From NCBI GenBank assembly GCA_039029735.1, contig JBCCFL010000021.1, positions 1-64,000 on the forward strand: a stretch of 64,000 nucleotides of DNA. Direction: 5' to 3'. The notes below the pieces were generated by a model. It had not been told where the DNA came from. It saw nothing but the letters and a program-made list of their open reading frames with translations, and made no database searches. Below, piece after piece: positions 50,267-58,122 of the stretch (its first letter is position 1; each line of letters starts with the position of its first letter). Position numbers and translations under genes: made by a program. Origin of the DNA: CADEDH01 sp039029735 (GTDB lineage Bacteria > Actinomycetota > Acidimicrobiia > Acidimicrobiales > SZUA-35).

Positions 50267-51574
50267 ATGGCTGATTGCGATCAACATCGAGATCTGGCTC
50301 ATGCTGGTTCCCTGGTGCGGGGCGTCACTCGTGCGCTGGCGGGCCCGTGCGCGGCGGGCGCAGGGGCACCGGGCACGGACGTGGCGGAGCCAGATGCCGA
50401 GGCGTTGGCGGCGTTGCTCCGCCGGGCCCGTGCAATCGAGGCCGACGTCTCATCGCTGGTGGCCACGATCGGTGCCCGGGCCGACGTGCTGGCTGCTGCG
50501 GGGCGGGCGGCACCCGCCGGCGAGTTCTTGTTGGACCAGGGGCAGGTGCGGGCGCGCACCGCCCGCGACGAGGCGGCTCGGGCTGAGGTGCTGGGCTGGG
50601 CGCCGGGCGTCGCCTCCGCTGTGGGCGATGGCCGGGTGGGGGCCGACCAGCTCGACAGTCTGGCTCGCCACACCCGCCATCTCGGCGACGACGCTCGGGC
50701 TCGGCTCCCTGTTGCCGGCCTGGTGGCCGAGGCGGGGCGGCTCCCGGCCGACTCGTTCGACGCTGCGGTCCGCCGGGCGGTGCGGGCGGCTGATCCGGGT
50801 GAGGCCGATGCGTCAGCCGAGCGAATGAGAGCGGCCAGTGAGTTCCGCCACTGGCGCGACCAACGCACCGGCATGGGCCGCTTCACGGGCGCCCTCGACC
50901 TCGAGCGGTACGAGATCCTCGCCGGCGCCATCGACCGGGAGACGGTTCGGATGGCCGCCGCTGCGGACGAGCCGACGGCGCGGGATGCCACCCTTGCAGC
51001 GGCAGCCCTCGTCGAGCTCGTCACTGGGTCCGGTCGGGCCGTCGGCGGCAACGCCAGCGGTGGCAGCGGCGGTGGCCGTCCGGCCAGGGCCCAGATCTCG
51101 TTGGTTGTCGACGTTCACACGCTCGCCGCAGCCCGGGCCGGGGTCGACATGCCTGGTTCCCCACCGGGGCGGACCGGCAACGGCCATGAACTCACGCCGG
51201 CAGCCCTGGCTCGCCTCAGCTGCGACGCCGACCTACGGCGGGTGGTGCTCGACGAGCGCAGCCTGCCCCTCGACGTGGGGAGGAGCCGTCGCACGGCCAC
51301 CGAATCCCAGTGGGCAGCCCTTCGGGCGATGCACGTCACCTGTGCCTGGCCGGGATGTGAGCAGTCGATCGACCGATGTCAGGTCCACCACGTCCGGCCG
51401 TGGGCGGCCAGCGGCCCGACCGACCTTGCCAGTCTCGTGCCGCTCTGCAGCGGCCATCACCACCGGGTGCACGAGGGCAAGTGGACGCTCACCGTCACCC
51501 CCGAACGCACCATGCGCATCCTCCGGCCCGACGGGGTCCTCCACGTGGCGACGCCGCCCGACGAACCCCCGTAG
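50267..51574 (+). CDS. DUF222 (13E12-type) HNH endonuclease-like protein
   Basis: 435 residues from the ATG at 50267 with GAGGG upstream; an ATG at 50255 is the alternative. The N-terminal DUF222 domain spans about 20-330, Ala- and Arg-rich. A C-terminal HNH domain follows: VTCAWPGCEQSIDRCQVHHVRPWAASGPTDLASLVPLCSGHHHRVHEG, with the metal-binding Cys and His. This family is highly repeated in actinobacterial genomes and its role is unknown. Confidence 0.92.
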   Translation: MADCDQHRDLAHAGSLVRGVTRALAGPCAAGAGAPGTDVAEPDAEALAALLRRARAIEADVSSLVATIGARADVLAAAGRAAPAGEFLLDQGQVRARTARDEAARAEVLGWAPGVASAVGDGRVGADQLDSLARHTRHLGDDARARLPVAGLVAEAGRLPADSFDAAVRRAVRAADPGEADASAERMRAASEFRHWRDQRTGMGRFTGALDLERYEILAGAIDRETVRMAAAADEPTARDATLAAAALVELVTGSGRAVGGNASGGSGGGRPARAQISLVVDVHTLAAARAGVDMPGSPPGRTGNGHELTPAALARLSCDADLRRVVLDERSLPLDVGRSRRTATESQWAALRAMHVTCAWPGCEQSIDRCQVHHVRPWAASGPTDLASLVPLCSGHHHRVHEGKWTLTVTPERTMRILRPDGVLHVATPPDEPP

Positions 51575-51728
51575 CAGGTCCCGCCGCTCGCGCCACATGC
51601 GCTCCGAGCGCGCCCGAGCACGACGTGAGTGCTACGTGAGCGCGACGTGAGACGGGAGGGGGGTCCTTGCTTGTGGCTGCGTGTTCGAGCCACGATTGTT
51701 CCGGCAAACACGGCGGAGGGACGCGGAA

Positions 51729-52073
51729 ATGCCAGTGTTCGAGAGCCAACAGTTCGCTGTGCCTTGGGGCACGACGAACGTCGACCCGACGGGCCTGCGG
51801 ATCAACGCGCCGCCGTCGGGAATCCACGCCGACGAGGCTGCAACACCAGCTCAAACCGCCAGTGACGACGAGCCGGATCTGTCGATACCGATTCGCTTCC
51901 CCGGTAGTGCCGAGTCTCTCATCCTGCTCATTGTGATCGCCGCCGTGTTGATCAACGGTGTCGGCGCATCCCTGCAATCAATGGCAACGAGGTGGCAGAC
52001 CTTCTGGCGTGGCATTCTGACGTTCAGTGTGATCCTGGCCGTGGCTCTGGTCTGGGCTCGTATCAGGGGGTGA
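51729..52073 (+). CDS. Small membrane protein of unknown function
   Basis: 114 residues from an ATG with GGAGGG nine bases upstream. The N-terminal half is polar (FESQQFAVPWGTTNVDPTGL). Two membrane helices are near 66-86 (AESLILLIVIAAVLINGVGAS) and 95-112. No known family. It lies just outside the left end of the integrated element. Confidence 0.65.
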   Translation: MPVFESQQFAVPWGTTNVDPTGLRINAPPSGIHADEAATPAQTASDDEPDLSIPIRFPGSAESLILLIVIAAVLINGVGASLQSMATRWQTFWRGILTFSVILAVALVWARIRG

Positions 52074-52132
52074 GTGATCCCACCAACAGCTCCACTGACA
52101 GCGATCCGAGGCCCCATTTGCAGCGAGCGGCA

Positions 52133-52196
52133 GTGCCCGGGGTGGGATTCGAACCCACACGGAGGTTGCCCTCCCGAGGGGTTTAAGTTCTCTGCG
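52133..52196 (-). repeat. Left attachment site (tRNA-Leu 3' half duplicate)
   Basis: Identical to 57973-58027 over 55 bases, from the anticodon loop through the 3' end of the tRNA and two bases beyond. It lacks the 5' half and so is not a working tRNA gene. Confidence 0.93.
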
Positions 52197-52352
52197 CTGC
52201 GTCCAGACGATCCAGCTTGTCCGCACAGAACGCCGTGAGCAGGTGCAACAGTCCGCCCCGTGCGTGCAGATCTGGCGAGTCCACCTCGGTCCCGGCGAAT
52301 CCTGTGCGCAATGCGTGCACGCTCGCACCGGACCGGACGACGGACCACACCG

Positions 52353-52396
52353 AAGAACTAATGTTCTTGACGCGTTTTGCGCACGGAACCTATAGT
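52353..52396 (+). promoter_or_regulatory. Strong promoter with overlapping palindrome, leaderless start
   Basis: TTGACG (52367-52372) and TATAGT (52391-52396) are 18 bases apart. The ATG at 52405 lies eight bases after the -10 box, so the mRNA starts at or next to it. AAGAAC-N4-GTTCTT (52353-52368) is a perfect palindrome overlapping the -35 box, well placed for repression by the XRE-ImmA protein encoded downstream. Confidence 0.75.
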
Positions 52397-52404
52397 CTCG
52401 CAGC

Positions 52405-53100
52405 ATGAGTGAACACGATGAGCGCACCGCCGAGCTCCACCACCCGCTGCCGGATCACGTCGATCCAGATCTGGTTGCGCAGGTCGTGCATGGCATCACG
52501 AAGGGCCACGACATCGCCGCAAGGGCCTATAACGATGTCGAAGGCTGGGATGGTCACTGCTACGGCACGGTGGCCTGGCGACTCTCGTGGTTCCAGGTCG
52601 AGGCTCACCTAGAGGTTCGCGATGACGTGAAGACATCTCGCCCCGGGGGCATGTTTCGAATCTGGCATGACGGCACGAAGTACACGGTGTACACGAGCGG
52701 CAGTACTGATCCGAACTGGTCAGTGTTCAGCTATGACTTCGAGCGGTCGAATGGGCGGATCGAGGTAGCTCGATCGAATCATGAGCAGCTCACGATTTTC
52801 GCAGAGGTAGCCACCGACACACTCGATGAACCGGTTGACGACGAGGTGTTCAGAGAACTCAGCTTTGTTTATGTCGGTGCTGCAGACCACGGGGGATGCG
52901 TAGCGGTGTACCTCGGTGCTCCCGTGGGCGGTGAGTCCGGCGAGAAGACTTGGGGTTGGGTTCGCCAGGTGTACGGCGGACCGTCCGAAGGTGGATTCTC
53001 TGGCCCCAACGGCGACATCAGCCCGTCGAAGTTCGGCCCCCATGGCGGTCTGACAGGAGGTCCCTCAATCGAGATTGCCCTCGAAGAGCCAGATGAGTAG
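52405..53100 (+). CDS. Unknown protein coupled to XRE-ImmA
   Basis: 231 residues, soluble, rich in Trp, Tyr, Asp and Gly (GWDGHCYGTVAWRLSWFQVEAHLEV, GTKYTVYTSGSTDPNWSVFSYDF), with a Gly/Pro-rich C-terminus (SGPNGDISPSKFGPHGGLTG). No known family recognised. It starts leaderless from a strong promoter and its 3' end overlaps the XRE-ImmA gene by eight bases. It could be the effector whose level the regulator controls. Base composition is lower in GC than the chromosome. Confidence 0.65.
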   Translation: MSEHDERTAELHHPLPDHVDPDLVAQVVHGITKGHDIAARAYNDVEGWDGHCYGTVAWRLSWFQVEAHLEVRDDVKTSRPGGMFRIWHDGTKYTVYTSGSTDPNWSVFSYDFERSNGRIEVARSNHEQLTIFAEVATDTLDEPVDDEVFRELSFVYVGAADHGGCVAVYLGAPVGGESGEKTWGWVRQVYGGPSEGGFSGPNGDISPSKFGPHGGLTGGPSIEIALEEPDE

Positions 53101-54163
53101 CCCTGCGAGTCGCTTTCAGCCTGACCGACTGATGACTGCGCGACTTGCCCGGGGTCGACTAAAGAAGGACGTTGCGCAAGCAGTCGGGAAGACACCCGCG
53201 GCGGTGTCACACTGGGAATTAGGTCACTCGCGCCCTAGCGACGAAGTCGTTGAGCAGCTTGCGAGAGTCCTTAGTTTCCCGACTGAGTTTTTCCTGGATG
53301 GAAACGCCGCGACCCATACCCCACCAGCTGGTGCGGTTCATTTTCGGAGTCTTCGGTCTTCCTCCCAGAGAGAGCGCGATCAGGCTCTCGCTCGGGGCGC
53401 TCTACTGACAACGCTTGCGAGCTTTTTCCAGGACTCGGGAGTACGCCTGCCGCGATTGGACTTCCCGGACATCGAGGTTGGCCCCGACCCCTCAGCTGAA
53501 GAGGTGAGCAAGGCCGCAAGTCTCCTTCGCCAGCATTGGGGCATCACCTCCGGCCCAATCCCTCACGTCGTGAGGCTGCTGGAAGCAGGCGGTGCCATCG
53601 TCGGTCGTCTCGGCACGAGATCGTCTCGCGTTGACGCCTTCTCATACAGCACGGGCCCGCGTCCAGTGGTAATCCTTGGCTCCGAGAAGAAGGACAAGGC
53701 TCGAGGCAGGTTCTCAGCGGCCCACGAGCTGGGACATCTTGTGATGCACCATGACGCAGAGCCAGGAGATGCTCAAGTTGAGAGGCAGGCGAACGAATTC
53801 GCCTCCGCTTTACTGATGCCGGCCGAAGACATCTTCGACGAACTACCCACCACGGCCGACTTCTCAGCCTTCCTCGAACTCAAGCGAGTATGGGGCGTGT
53901 CAATTCAGGCCCTGCTATTCCGCTCTCGGCGGCTCGGCCGAATGACCGAGAGCACCTACCGAAGAGCAATGACGGAGGTCTCCGCGAATGGCTGGCGGAG
54001 ATCAGAGCCAGACCACTTAGGCCCCGTCGAGTCTCCGGAGGTTCTGAGGCGAGCGTTCAATCTACTGAACGAGAGACGAGGGGTCGGGCTAGCCGAAGTC
54101 GCGGAGAAGACTCACCTACCAAGAGATGTCCTAGTTGAACTCTTGGAGGACCACTCCTTGTAG
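53093..54163 (+). CDS. XRE-family HTH fused to ImmA/IrrE metallopeptidase
   Basis: 356 residues from the ATG at 53093, overlapping the previous gene by eight bases. HTH (about 10-65): LARGRLKKDVAQAVGKTPAAVSHWELGHSRPSDEVVEQLARVLSF. ImmA domain (about 140-260) with the zinc motif FSAAHELGHLVMHHDAE (HEXXH). The C-terminal 90 residues are helical. Such proteins cut or act with repressors in mobile elements and toxin-antitoxin-like systems. The palindrome at 52353 is a candidate binding site. Confidence 0.9.
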   Translation: MSSPASRFQPDRLMTARLARGRLKKDVAQAVGKTPAAVSHWELGHSRPSDEVVEQLARVLSFPTEFFLDGNAATHTPPAGAVHFRSLRSSSQRERDQALARGALLTTLASFFQDSGVRLPRLDFPDIEVGPDPSAEEVSKAASLLRQHWGITSGPIPHVVRLLEAGGAIVGRLGTRSSRVDAFSYSTGPRPVVILGSEKKDKARGRFSAAHELGHLVMHHDAEPGDAQVERQANEFASALLMPAEDIFDELPTTADFSAFLELKRVWGVSIQALLFRSRRLGRMTESTYRRAMTEVSANGWRRSEPDHLGPVESPEVLRRAFNLLNERRGVGLAEVAEKTHLPRDVLVELLEDHSL

Positions 54164-54190
54164 AAATTCTGCGCAGTATGGTTCTCGAAT

Positions 54191-54841
54191 ATGGCCGACT
54201 TGGCTCCTCTCATTGCCGCTGGCGGAATCGTCCTTGCATCGTTGATTGCCGCTACCTACACAATCTGGCTCGCCTTCACCCGCATACGGGCTGACGAGCG
54301 CCGCGAGTTCGGTCGCTGGCTGGCCGAGCAGAGACTCAAAGAGTTCACCGAGGCTCACTCCGTTCAACGGCTGATGGTCTTCTCCGCGAGCCAAACACTG
54401 AAGAGGAAGACCGGGATCTATCGAGACCGCGACGACTCGGCTGCAACACCCTCGATCGATGGTTGGCTCTCCCTCAACGATCAGCTCCGCTCTTCGACTG
54501 TTGCGCTGAGGCTCTTGGGATCTGATCTAGTCGCAGATCACCTTGAGGACACGCACGCGCTCTGGTGGGCTGACCCTGTTGTCGAGATGATGAGATCTCC
54601 GGACCCAAAGCTCGGAACGCAGTTGCCAACCCAGTGGGAGAAGTGGCGTTACGCCGACGATGGAGGTTCTGGATACCTCATACGAGCGGAGGAGATGGTC
54701 CAGCTGGCAAGAAAGGACCTGAGCGATTTGATCGGTCCCAAATTCTCAGCGCATCCTGCGAAGGCCAGCCGATGGGCGGAGCCTGGCCGCGTGGAAATCA
54801 ACCTACCGAGCGACAGCAAGAAAAGAGGGAAGCCGCGCTGA
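54191..54841 (+). CDS. Membrane-anchored protein of unknown function
   Basis: 216 residues. One N-terminal membrane helix (about 5-28, PLIAAGGIVLASLIAATYTIWLAF) is followed by a long polar helical region (RADERREFGRWLAEQRLKEFTEAH) with several Trp. It resembles membrane-anchored accessory proteins of phages and integrative elements. No family name can be given. GC is lower than in the chromosome. Confidence 0.65.
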   Translation: MADLAPLIAAGGIVLASLIAATYTIWLAFTRIRADERREFGRWLAEQRLKEFTEAHSVQRLMVFSASQTLKRKTGIYRDRDDSAATPSIDGWLSLNDQLRSSTVALRLLGSDLVADHLEDTHALWWADPVVEMMRSPDPKLGTQLPTQWEKWRYADDGGSGYLIRAEEMVQLARKDLSDLIGPKFSAHPAKASRWAEPGRVEINLPSDSKKRGKPR

Positions 54842-54965
54842 TCTACACGGGCTGGTCGGCAACGTCTACACCGGAGGTTTCACGTGGCCACATGCTGAGT
54901 CCGAACAGAGATCGAGTTCCGACCTGACCATTCAGTAATCCGCGAATACCGCTTCGGCCCGAGGG

Positions 54966-54982
54966 CCCCGACCACCTCGGGG
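54966..54982 (+). promoter_or_regulatory. Hairpin over the rep ribosome site
   Basis: CCCCGA (54966-54971) pairs with TCGGGG (54977-54982) across CCACC. The right arm is part of the GGGGGTGA ribosome site eight bases before the rep ATG, so the hairpin could limit Rep translation and copy number. Confidence 0.45.
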
Positions 54983-54989
54983 GTGACCG

Positions 54990-56228
54990 ATGACGGTGGT
55001 TCTTGGCAATCAGGCGAGTACCGGGTCGACGGTTGAGCGCACGCCGGAGCAGGCGAAGGCCGATCGGTATCGGGCTTCTCGTGAGCTTCAGGGCTTCAAC
55101 GCCTGGGCGTTCTCGGCCCGGCAGATGACCGCCCGCAACGGTGGCGCAGAAACGAAGGCTGAGCGAGTGGCCTCGTGCGGGGTGCGGATCAAGCCACGGG
55201 TTGGCCTCAAACGCAACCCTGAGTCGGATGGCCGGATCGCCACGACCGGAGTGAAGACGTGCGGTTCAGTGTGGTCGTGTCTGGCCTGTGCGGCGAAGAT
55301 CCGAGCCCGGCGAGCGGAAGAGATCGACGCCATCACGAAGGCTCACCTGGCTGATGGCGGCGGAGTCACGTTCCTCACCTTCACGCTCCCCCACGTCGCA
55401 ACGGATTCACTCGACGAGCTGGTCGACGCCCTGACCAAGTCCTGGCGGGGAATGACCAGCGGGGAGAAGTGGAAGGACAAGATCAAGCCCCGCTTCGACG
55501 TGATCAGCCAGATCACCTCGTTCGAAGCGACGATCGGGGCCAACGGCTGGCACCCACACCTGCACGTGCTGTTCTTCCACTGGCGCCCCCTCGATCTCGA
55601 TCGGGGCGGCGAGTTCGACCAGTTCGTGACCGAGATGGGCGAACGGTGGGGCACCCGGATCGCCAGACGACTCGGCCGGGAGACGCACGCCTACTACGGC
55701 GTCAAGGGTGACCCGGTCCGTGACAACGCTGGCATCGGCGCCTACGTGTCCAAGATCCACTTCGAGATGGCCCGGAGCGATCTCAAACACGGTGACGTCA
55801 CCTGGGACCAACGTTCACCGTGGCAGCTCGGCCTCGACGCCGCCCGCACAGGAGAAGCCCAAGACATCGCCCGGTGGGTCGAGTGGCACCTCGCCACGAA
55901 AGGCCGCAACGCCATCCAAATCCCGATAGCGCTCCGGGACCTATACGCCGAACAGCTCGCCGTGCTGGGCCAGGCCGACAAGACAGACGAAGACATCGCC
56001 GCTGAAGACCAGGGTGGCGAGATCGAAGCTTGGATCTCCGCACCCGCCTACGACGCACTCCGACAAGCCAACCGCCACACGGGCGCCCTATCCGAGTTCG
56101 TCATCACCTACCAGCACCACGGCCTTCAGCCCGCCGTTCGCCAAGCCAAAGCGCACGGCGTTCGCCTGGCTGTCGTCGTTGGCAGAACGCAGACACCAAC
56201 CGTGATCCTCACAGGAGGGAACACATGA
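54990..56228 (+). CDS. rep: HUH-type rolling-circle replication initiation protein (Rep_1-like)
   Basis: 412 residues. TFLTFTLPHVATDSLDELVDALTKSWRGM is the first Rep_1 motif. GANGWHPHLHVLFF holds the HUH metal site. GAYVSKIHFEMA gives the Tyr (YxxK) that nicks the origin. An N-terminal zinc-like group is KTCGSVWSCLACAAKI. Together this is a complete rolling-circle Rep of the pUB110/pIJ101 style. It lies inside an integrated element, so the element can probably replicate when excised. No double-strand origin was identified; the 147 bases before the gene are the most likely place. Confidence 0.92.
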   Translation: MTVVLGNQASTGSTVERTPEQAKADRYRASRELQGFNAWAFSARQMTARNGGAETKAERVASCGVRIKPRVGLKRNPESDGRIATTGVKTCGSVWSCLACAAKIRARRAEEIDAITKAHLADGGGVTFLTFTLPHVATDSLDELVDALTKSWRGMTSGEKWKDKIKPRFDVISQITSFEATIGANGWHPHLHVLFFHWRPLDLDRGGEFDQFVTEMGERWGTRIARRLGRETHAYYGVKGDPVRDNAGIGAYVSKIHFEMARSDLKHGDVTWDQRSPWQLGLDAARTGEAQDIARWVEWHLATKGRNAIQIPIALRDLYAEQLAVLGQADKTDEDIAAEDQGGEIEAWISAPAYDALRQANRHTGALSEFVITYQHHGLQPAVRQAKAHGVRLAVVVGRTQTPTVILTGGNT

Positions 56229-56506
56229 GCGACACGAACGAGCGGCCATGGCAGCTCGGCCCCATCGGCATGGTCTACGACCAAGGCGACGACGGGCACA
56301 CGAACCCGCTGGGAGTGCTCGCCGTCCCCGACGACGGGAGCAGCGGATTCCACGCAATGGGATTCACCAACGGCGGCGAATCGGTGTTCCAGGACCTCGG
56401 CCGGTTCGACTCGATGGACCAAGCCGCAGAACAGATCTGGGGCTGGCAACAGAACAGACCCCAACAGGGAGAACTGTGGGACAACGACGAAACGGGGATG
56501 GCGTGA
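56225..56506 (+). CDS. Small unknown protein of the element
   Basis: 93 residues. The ATG overlaps the rep stop by four bases (ATGA). Sequence is acidic and Gly/Asp-rich (LGPIGMVYDQGDDGHTNPLG, WGWQQNRPQQGELWDNDETG). No family seen. It may be a Rep accessory protein. The next gene overlaps its stop (GTGA). Confidence 0.7.
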   Translation: MSDTNERPWQLGPIGMVYDQGDDGHTNPLGVLAVPDDGSSGFHAMGFTNGGESVFQDLGRFDSMDQAAEQIWGWQQNRPQQGELWDNDETGMA

Positions 56507-56703
56507 GCGCAGCGACTGGACGAAGACGGACGTACACAGTCGCTGAGGCGGCGGAGATCCTTGGTATCTCGAGATCACTTGCGTACGAGTGCGTGAAGTC
56601 TGGAGAGATCCCATCGCTCCGGCTTCGGGGCCGGGTGGTCGTGCCTGTCGCGGCGCTCGATACGTTGCTGGCCTCGACGTATGAGGAACTGAAGGCTGGT
56701 TGA
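56503..56703 (+). CDS. xis: Excisionase-like HTH protein
   Basis: 66 residues from a GTG overlapping the previous stop. YTVAEAAEILGISRSLAYECVKSGEIPSLRLRGRVVVPVAALDTLLAS is a MerR/excisionase-type helix-turn-helix, the usual partner of a tyrosine integrase. It lies convergent to int with a 16-base gap and probably binds attachment-site DNA to favour excision. Confidence 0.85.
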   Translation: MSAATGRRRTYTVAEAAEILGISRSLAYECVKSGEIPSLRLRGRVVVPVAALDTLLASTYEELKAG

Positions 56704-56719
56704 CGAGTCGTCGCTGTGC

Positions 56720-57874
56720 TCAGGCGTCGTCGCTGCTGCTGAAAAGTTGGGCGGCAACGACGTCGGCGGCGTCTCGGGCGATGGCGGGTGTGACGTGCGA
56801 GTAGAGGTCGAGAGTGATGCCGACCGTTGCGTGCCCGAGCCGTTCCGAAACGATCTTCGGGTGTACACCCGCCTTGAGGGCCAATGTGGCGTAGCTGTGC
56901 CGGAGATCATGGAAGCGGATCGAGGGAAGGCCCGACGCCTTGACTCGTCGGGTGAACTCCCGGCTGAACCAATCTGGATTGATCGGTTCGCCGACCTCGT
57001 CGCGGAATACCAGATCGTGTGAGCCATCCCAAGTTCCGGGAAGGGCCTGGCGTTCCTCGACCTGCCGACGGCGGTGACTTCGTAGAACGTCGACGGAGTG
57101 GTCATCGAGGTAGATCACGCGGACGCTTCGCTTGGACTTCGGCGCAGCGATCACCGGCTGGTAGTTGACCGTCGTCAGTGTCTGTCGGATGGCGAGTTGG
57201 CGTGCGTCGAGATCGACGTCGGCCCAGCGAAGTCCGAGCACTTCACCTCGGCGCATCCCCGTAGTCGCAGCGAGGATGTACGAGGCTCGTAGCCGGTCCT
57301 CGGCGACGTTCTGGAAGAACTGGGCTATCTGGTCTGAGTCCCAGGTTCGTTGTTCCGGTGGCCTAGATGTAGGCGGCCGTGCGGCGCTCGCAGCGTTCCG
57401 GGCCACCATTCCCAACCGCTCGGCGTCTGCGAGGGCCTTGCGTAGCACCACGTGCGTGTTGCGGACGCTCTTGGGGGCCAGTGGTTTGCCTGACCGTGCT
57501 CCGCTCTCGGACAGCTGAGCGTAGAAGGCCTCGATTTCAAGTGGTGTCAGATCCCGCACGGGGCGGTGCCCAAGATGCTGGTCGATGCGGTCCACGGCCA
57601 CTCGGTAGCTCTCCCACGTCGTCGCCTTGAGGTGTTGGCGTTGAGTTTCCAGCCACTCGGTGACGAACGGCCCCAGCTCCTTGGCTGATCGAGCGGCGGC
57701 GGTTCCGTCGGCCACCTCCTGCAGGATCTTCTGCAGCGCCGCTTCGGCATCCTTCTTCGTGCGGAAGCCGGAGCGCTGCAGCTGGCGCCGCTTGCCCGTT
57801 GCCGCATCGGTGCCAACGTCGACCCGGAAGGCGTAGCTACCGCTGTCCTTCTTGAAGATCCGCCCACGTGCCAC
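56720..57874 (-). CDS. int: Tyrosine-recombinase integrase
   Basis: 384 residues from a GTG. N-terminal AP2-like and SAM-like domains (SYAFRVDVGTDAATGKRRQLQRSGF; LKATTWESYRVAVDRI) are followed by the catalytic domain. Key residues: Arg in TTGMRRGEVLGLRW, Lys in KSKRSVRVIYL, HDLRHSYATLAL, LGHATVGITLDLYSHV (His and Tyr). All catalytic residues are present. It lies beside the tRNA end with the integrase reading away from it. It drives integration and excision at tRNA-Leu. Confidence 0.94.
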   Translation of the reverse strand: MARGRIFKKDSGSYAFRVDVGTDAATGKRRQLQRSGFRTKKDAEAALQKILQEVADGTAAARSAKELGPFVTEWLETQRQHLKATTWESYRVAVDRIDQHLGHRPVRDLTPLEIEAFYAQLSESGARSGKPLAPKSVRNTHVVLRKALADAERLGMVARNAASAARPPTSRPPEQRTWDSDQIAQFFQNVAEDRLRASYILAATTGMRRGEVLGLRWADVDLDARQLAIRQTLTTVNYQPVIAAPKSKRSVRVIYLDDHSVDVLRSHRRRQVEERQALPGTWDGSHDLVFRDEVGEPINPDWFSREFTRRVKASGLPSIRFHDLRHSYATLALKAGVHPKIVSERLGHATVGITLDLYSHVTPAIARDAADVVAAQLFSSSDDA

Positions 57875-57891
57875 AGAGCAGACGCTAGCGC

Positions 57892-57910
57892 CTGTGCACG
57901 TTCTGTGCAC
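57892..57910. repeat. CTGTGCAC direct repeat upstream of int
   Basis: CTGTGCAC occurs at 57892-57899 and again at 57903-57910, separated by GTT. Each contains the palindrome GTGCAC. Location between int and attR fits an arm-type integrase or Xis binding site or an int operator. Confidence 0.5.
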
Positions 57911-57972
57911 GATGGCGGCTGGCGTAAATGGTCGACTTGGCGAGCCGATCAACGTTTTGCCTGGTGAACAGG

Positions 57973-58036
57973 GTGCCCGGGGTGGGATTCGAACCCACAC
58001 GGAGGTTGCCCTCCCGAGGGGTTTAAGCCCTCTGCG
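57973..58036 (-). repeat. Right attachment site within tRNA-Leu
   Basis: The 55-base core (57973-58027) is the same as 52133-52187. It covers the tRNA from the anticodon loop to the 3' end, the usual crossover region of tRNA-targeting integrases. Confidence 0.93.
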
Positions 58037-58058
58037 TCTGCCATTCCGCCACCCGGGC
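57974..58058 (-). tRNA. tRNA-Leu (anticodon UAA)
   Basis: 85 bases. The 5' end GCCCGGGTGGCGGAATGGCA (58058 leftward) gives a 7-bp acceptor with CCCGGGC at the 3' end. The anticodon loop reads CTTAAAC, so anticodon UAA. A long variable arm (CTCGGGAGGGCAACCTCC) and the GGTTCGAATCC T-arm are as in type II tRNA-Leu. CCA is not encoded. It is intact because the element rebuilds the 3' end. Confidence 0.95.
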
Positions 58059-58122
58059 GAACATTCTCAGCGTAGTGCTACTCCCCTGCCCCACCCCGGA
58101 GTATCGCCACCTCGCGGCGGCC

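Larger units (their letters stand above)
52133..58036. mobile_element. Integrated plasmid-like element in tRNA-Leu(UAA)
   Basis: A 55-base perfect direct repeat (64 bases with two mismatches) flanks 5.8 kb: 52133-52196 and 57973-58036. The right copy is the 3' half of an intact tRNA-Leu; the left copy is the orphan half. Contents: an unknown gene, XRE-ImmA, a membrane protein, an HUH replication gene, two small genes, and a tyrosine integrase next to the tRNA. GC and codon use of the genes at 52405-54841 are lower than around them. No transfer gene was seen, so it is more like an integrated rolling-circle plasmid than a full conjugative element. Confidence 0.9.

Noticed and set aside
52133..52196. 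Left tRNA-like sequence as a second tRNA-Leu
   Set aside because: Only the 3' half is present; the sequence beyond the anticodon loop does not form a D-arm or acceptor. It is an attachment-site duplicate.
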